A stretch of 64,000 nucleotides of DNA from Cyanophora paradoxa (taxonomy: Eukaryota; Glaucocystophyceae; Cyanophorales; Cyanophoraceae). Numbering within the stretch: the stretch's first letter is position 1; each line of letters begins with the position of its first letter. A program made the translations under genes and the position numbers. The stretch is taken from contig QPMI01000206.1 in assembly GCA_004431415.1 (NCBI GenBank), forward strand, positions 111,446 through 175,445, written 5' to 3'. The notes below the pieces were generated by a model that ran no database searches, was not told the origin of the DNA, and was given only the letters and a program-made list of their open reading frames with translations. This document shows positions 61,063-64,000 of the stretch, one piece after another.

Positions 61063-61390
61063 TCATTGCTTTTCATGAGCTACTCGTACGTCTACAGTTA
61101 GTACATTACTAATACTCGTACTTCTACAGTTAGCTATAGGCTCTTCCTGTACATAAATAACTTGTAAGACGCGGCGACTTGGGAAAGGGCCGAAGAAGTC
61201 GAATAAAGTGAACATGCCGAACGGGCAGAATCTTCTAGCTTCAAAGAAAATAGCGTTGGCGGTTTGAGGACAGCACTATAAACAGCGGGAAGAGAGAATA
61301 CGGAACTGCGACGATGCCAGGGGCCCGGGTGGGCCAAACTAGATTCTGAAATCGAAAATGTTTGAAAAAGAGTAGTCTGTCGGCGGCTTG
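61063..61390. other. Intergenic between convergent small genes
   Basis: Less GC-rich; includes two near copies of ACTCGTAC(G/T)TCTACAGTTAG at 61,083 and 61,115. No gene seen. Confidence 0.5.
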
Positions 61391-62122
61391 CTAAGGGCGC
61401 CAGATAGGCCTTCCGTCATCCTGCTTGATCGAACCGATCTTCCCGCAACGCTGGCAGCACGCCGAGGCGGGGCGTTGGCCTTTCCCTCCGCGGCACCTGC
61501 GGAAAGGTGAGCTCGAGCGCGCAGCTGGCGGGCGGTCGTCTGCACTCGCCGCTTCTCGTCGGGCGCCAGCTTGATCTTGTACATCTTGGCCACTGTTCGC
61601 GTCGTTCTCAACCCCAGGCCGAGGATCCTCGCCAGCTCGCGCTCGGCCCGCGAGAAACCGCCGTACAGCGCGGGGTCTGGAGCGGGACAAGTGAGAGGCG
61701 GGCGACGTGCCAGGGTTGGATTCGATGCTGCTCTAGATTTGCAAGAAACGCTAAGGATCTCAGGGCGGATGCGGCGGCACGTAGCGACGGCGGCGCACCT
61801 TCGGGGAGCGGTGGGATCGGGGGATCGGGCGCTCGCGGCCAGACGAGGGGCGCACCATATCGCTTCTCCAGAGCGAGCTCGTAACGTTCTTGCGCTGCGA
61901 GAGCGGGCCGATAGAGTGAGAAGCTAAAAGCGCGGCACGCATAAGGCGCGGACCGGAAGCCGGGACGCGGAACTTGTCGAGCGCTCCGGGAAGCTGAAAC
62001 CAGTACTGCGGCTCATCGAAAGGCTGTTCGATGTGCTCATCCGAGATGAACGTCTCCGCCGGCTCGCTCGGAACGTCGTCAATCCCCGGAGACCGCCGCG
62101 ACGCCAGAGAATGCGGCGGCAT
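61391..62122 (-). CDS. Small unrecognised protein, 146 residues, Cys-rich C-terminus
   Basis: Four exons fit to the base on the minus strand: 62122-61954, 61894-61856, 61676-61550, 61496-61391, total 441 nt. Blocks: MPPHSLASRRSPGIDDVPSE, FISDEHIEQPFDEPQYWFQL, PGALDKFRVPASAQERYELA, KRYDPALYGGFSRAERELAR, TTRTVAKMYKIKLAPDEKR, CRGGKGQRPASACCQRCGKI, ending DDGRPIWRP. The Cys cluster (C, CC, C) could bind a metal. Donors are GTCCGC, GTGCGC and GCGAGT (GC-AG). The second intron is longer (179 nt). I do not recognise the family; the tyrosine- and lysine-rich body could suit a ribosome- or nucleic-acid-associated protein, but that is only inference. Confidence 0.6.
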
Positions 62123-64000
62123 CTTCTAAAGTCCTTGATGGCTAGCTCAATGCAATACAGGCACACTAGATCGCTGACGCGCCGTCCCGCCAACTTTCCA
62201 CGATTCTCTACCAGTGATGCTGCGACTCTCCGGTTCGCTTTAGGATCGTATTTCTGGCTACGACGCGGAGCTGCGGCAGCGAACGAGGCGAAACGGCTGC
62301 TCGACTTTTGATCCCTGTGAGCTGTAGCCCCCCAGCGCGTTCGCAACTTTGCTCAATTGGGCTTCTTGCGTCAGCTTGCCGCATCAGCTGAGGCCTTGTT
62401 TGGTCAGCAAGTGCAAGGTTCGCGCCGCCTACGTCGCTGCGGCCTCGGATCCGCTTACTTTACCTGCAGGATCCTTCAAATCGCTCTGCGAATGCGAGAA
62501 TCCGCCTAAGGGGAGCTCTGGTTGCTGGTCTTGGCCCTTGCCCAGGAAGCTTATCGAGCCTGCCGCCTGGTTCCGAGCCCAACATCGGCAGTCTTCTCGT
62601 CGAGTAGTAGTGCGCCGCGCGTTGTTCCGCATCAAATGCAGCTGCCCTGCCCGCTCTCTTTGCCGCGGCTGCACTGTGCTGTGCGGAAACGCTACGCTTA
62701 AACCCGAAAGGGATCGCGCGCCCCCCGCTCTCTTTGCCGCGGAAGCGCTACGGCTAACTGCAGCTGTTCACGGCGGTCCATTTCGGTCGGTTCGAGCGCA
62801 GGCCTCGCGCAAGGCACCTTAATCTTCACGTGCACGCTGCTGGCGGTCTCCAGGAGCCTGGCCTAGGCCTACGACGAGGTGCGACTGCAGCGTGCAGCCC
62901 CTCGCGCGCGCTGGCGCCTTCGCTAGCGCTGGCTGCCGCGCCCTCGAGCTCGGGCTCAGCTAGCGCTTGCAGCTGAGATCTGAACTCGAAATCTCGTGTG
63001 CAGCTGCCTCTTAGATCGGATCCCGGCCTTCGAATTCAGAGGGACATGGAGGACTTCAAGGCGCATACCCCTCCCCACATGCCTGGGCCTAGGCCCAGCG
63101 TCCTCCTCTCTGATCTTCCCCATTCGTCCCGCTGCAGATCGGCGGGGGCCGGCGCACGCGGCTGCCGCAGGGGCCCTCGGGCGCGACGGACGCGCAGGCC
63201 TCCTCTCCAGCGTCGATAACATTGGATCATGATCATGAGGGCTCCGACAACATCGGCCATGACCATCTTTGTTTAGAGGGCCCAGCGGCGCCGGCTGTGC
63301 CCTGAGGCAAAGCCATGGCCAGGGGCCAGGTACCGCTCTTCCTGGCCCCGGCCCTTCCCTCTGGGGCCCCGGCCTGTCCCCTTCTGAATTCCTTTCAAGT
63401 TTCCTGTCCCTCTAGAGCGGCAGCACTAGCTATAGTGGTCATCATGATCAGCTGTCAGCTATAGCTAAAAGCCCTACGATATCGATTGTGTGGGTATATA
63501 CCGATTCAATCCAGTAGACTCTGATATACAGACTCTGAGACACCTCACGTGCAGATCCATACCGTAGTACTGAAAGCTACGCCCTAAACCAAATCTATAC
63601 CACGATAGCTACCTAGATCTATTGCTGTGTCGAAAATATTCGCTAAACGCCATACTATGATATATAATCACGTCAACGTGGACTCGCAGATCTAGAGCAG
63701 GTGCATACGTATACGAATCACACTGTACTAAATCAGTCGACGTCTACATGCTCTAACTGATTCAACTTGCAACAGTATTAGCCTGCAACCACCATAGCCT
63801 CACTGAGTCGCTGTACATGTCTGCCTGCCGAGATCGCAGAATCAACGTCCAACCGTACGCGTCGACCAGCCATCTTAGACGCTCGCGAAGCTCTAGATCT
63901 ATAGCTAGAGCAGGGGAAAACGCGAGGAAGGCGCCACAGCTGCAGCTGCAGGCCATAACAAGGGGAAGAAGAGAAGGAAGCCTGGGAAGAACTTCGAAAA
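62123..64000. other. Intergenic, no gene supported
   Basis: 1.9 kb with mixed base composition. It holds a short direct repeat GCTCTCTTTGCCGCGG (62,656 and 62,728), TCATGATCATGA palindromes (63,224 and 63,442) and AT-richer sequence after 63,420. The few open frames lack motifs. Confidence 0.5.

Noticed and set aside
62349-62822. Open frame of 157 codons on the + strand
   Set aside because: No motif, no splice support and a composition like the surrounding spacer.

Overview
The window is nuclear DNA from an intron-dense, very GC-rich eukaryotic microbe, most likely a photosynthetic alga. Evidence: highly conserved eukaryotic proteins (RAD51, a WDR6-like WD40 protein, an F-box protein, an HMG-box factor, a CCCH zinc-finger protein) are each cut by many introns of about 50-110 nt. 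Two plastid-type enzymes (3-isopropylmalate dehydrogenase and a CGEP-like glutamyl endopeptidase) begin with presequences carrying an early phenylalanine (MSAFGAPIV, MMFGGPCAL), the style of glaucophyte and red-algal plastid transit peptides. With the GC content and a pyruvate formate-lyase, this points to a glaucophyte such as Cyanophora; that assignment is an inference. There is no sign of a bacterial operon, a CRISPR array or a virus.

Layout. 0.3-4.1 kb: pyruvate formate-lyase (-). 5.3-8.6 kb: CCCH zinc-finger protein (-). 9.3-20.2 kb: a giant multi-membrane-span protein with a C-terminal PAS and adenylate-cyclase region (-). 21.2-22.1 kb: a truncated inverted copy of the middle of the CCCH gene. 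24.0-26.5 kb: HMG-box factor (-). 26.5-29.3 kb: gene-poor, repeat- and palindrome-rich spacer. 29.3-34.5 kb: glutamyl endopeptidase (+). 35.6-37.3 kb: unrecognised gene (+). 37.5-38.8 kb: FMN reductase (-). 39.0-41.2 kb: F-box protein (+). 41.5-43.6 kb: isopropylmalate dehydrogenase (-). 43.9-45.5 kb: RAD51 (+). 45.9-51.1 kb: subtilisin-like protease (+). 52.0-52.8 kb: small secreted or targeted protein (-). 53.0-57.9 kb: WDR6-like protein (+). 58.3-60.3 kb: ankyrin protein (-). 60.5-61.1 kb and 61.4-62.1 kb: two small unrecognised genes. The last 1.9 kb shows nothing I can support.

The most striking signal is the splicing code. Where conserved proteins fix the junctions to the base (all nine RAD51 introns), donors mostly follow G-(T/C)-N-C-(G/T) instead of GTRAGT, about a third are GC-AG, intron length is nearly constant (52-62 nt in RAD51), and a CTGAC-type branch motif lies near a C-rich 3' end. 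A second layer is the word GTACCCC, or its complement GGGGTAC, placed close to one or both ends of many introns, and an 18-nt micro-exon sits inside the HMG box.

The genes do not form one pathway. Several are head-to-head pairs separated by only about 210-250 bp, suggesting compact shared promoters. CDS coordinates below are whole spans including introns.
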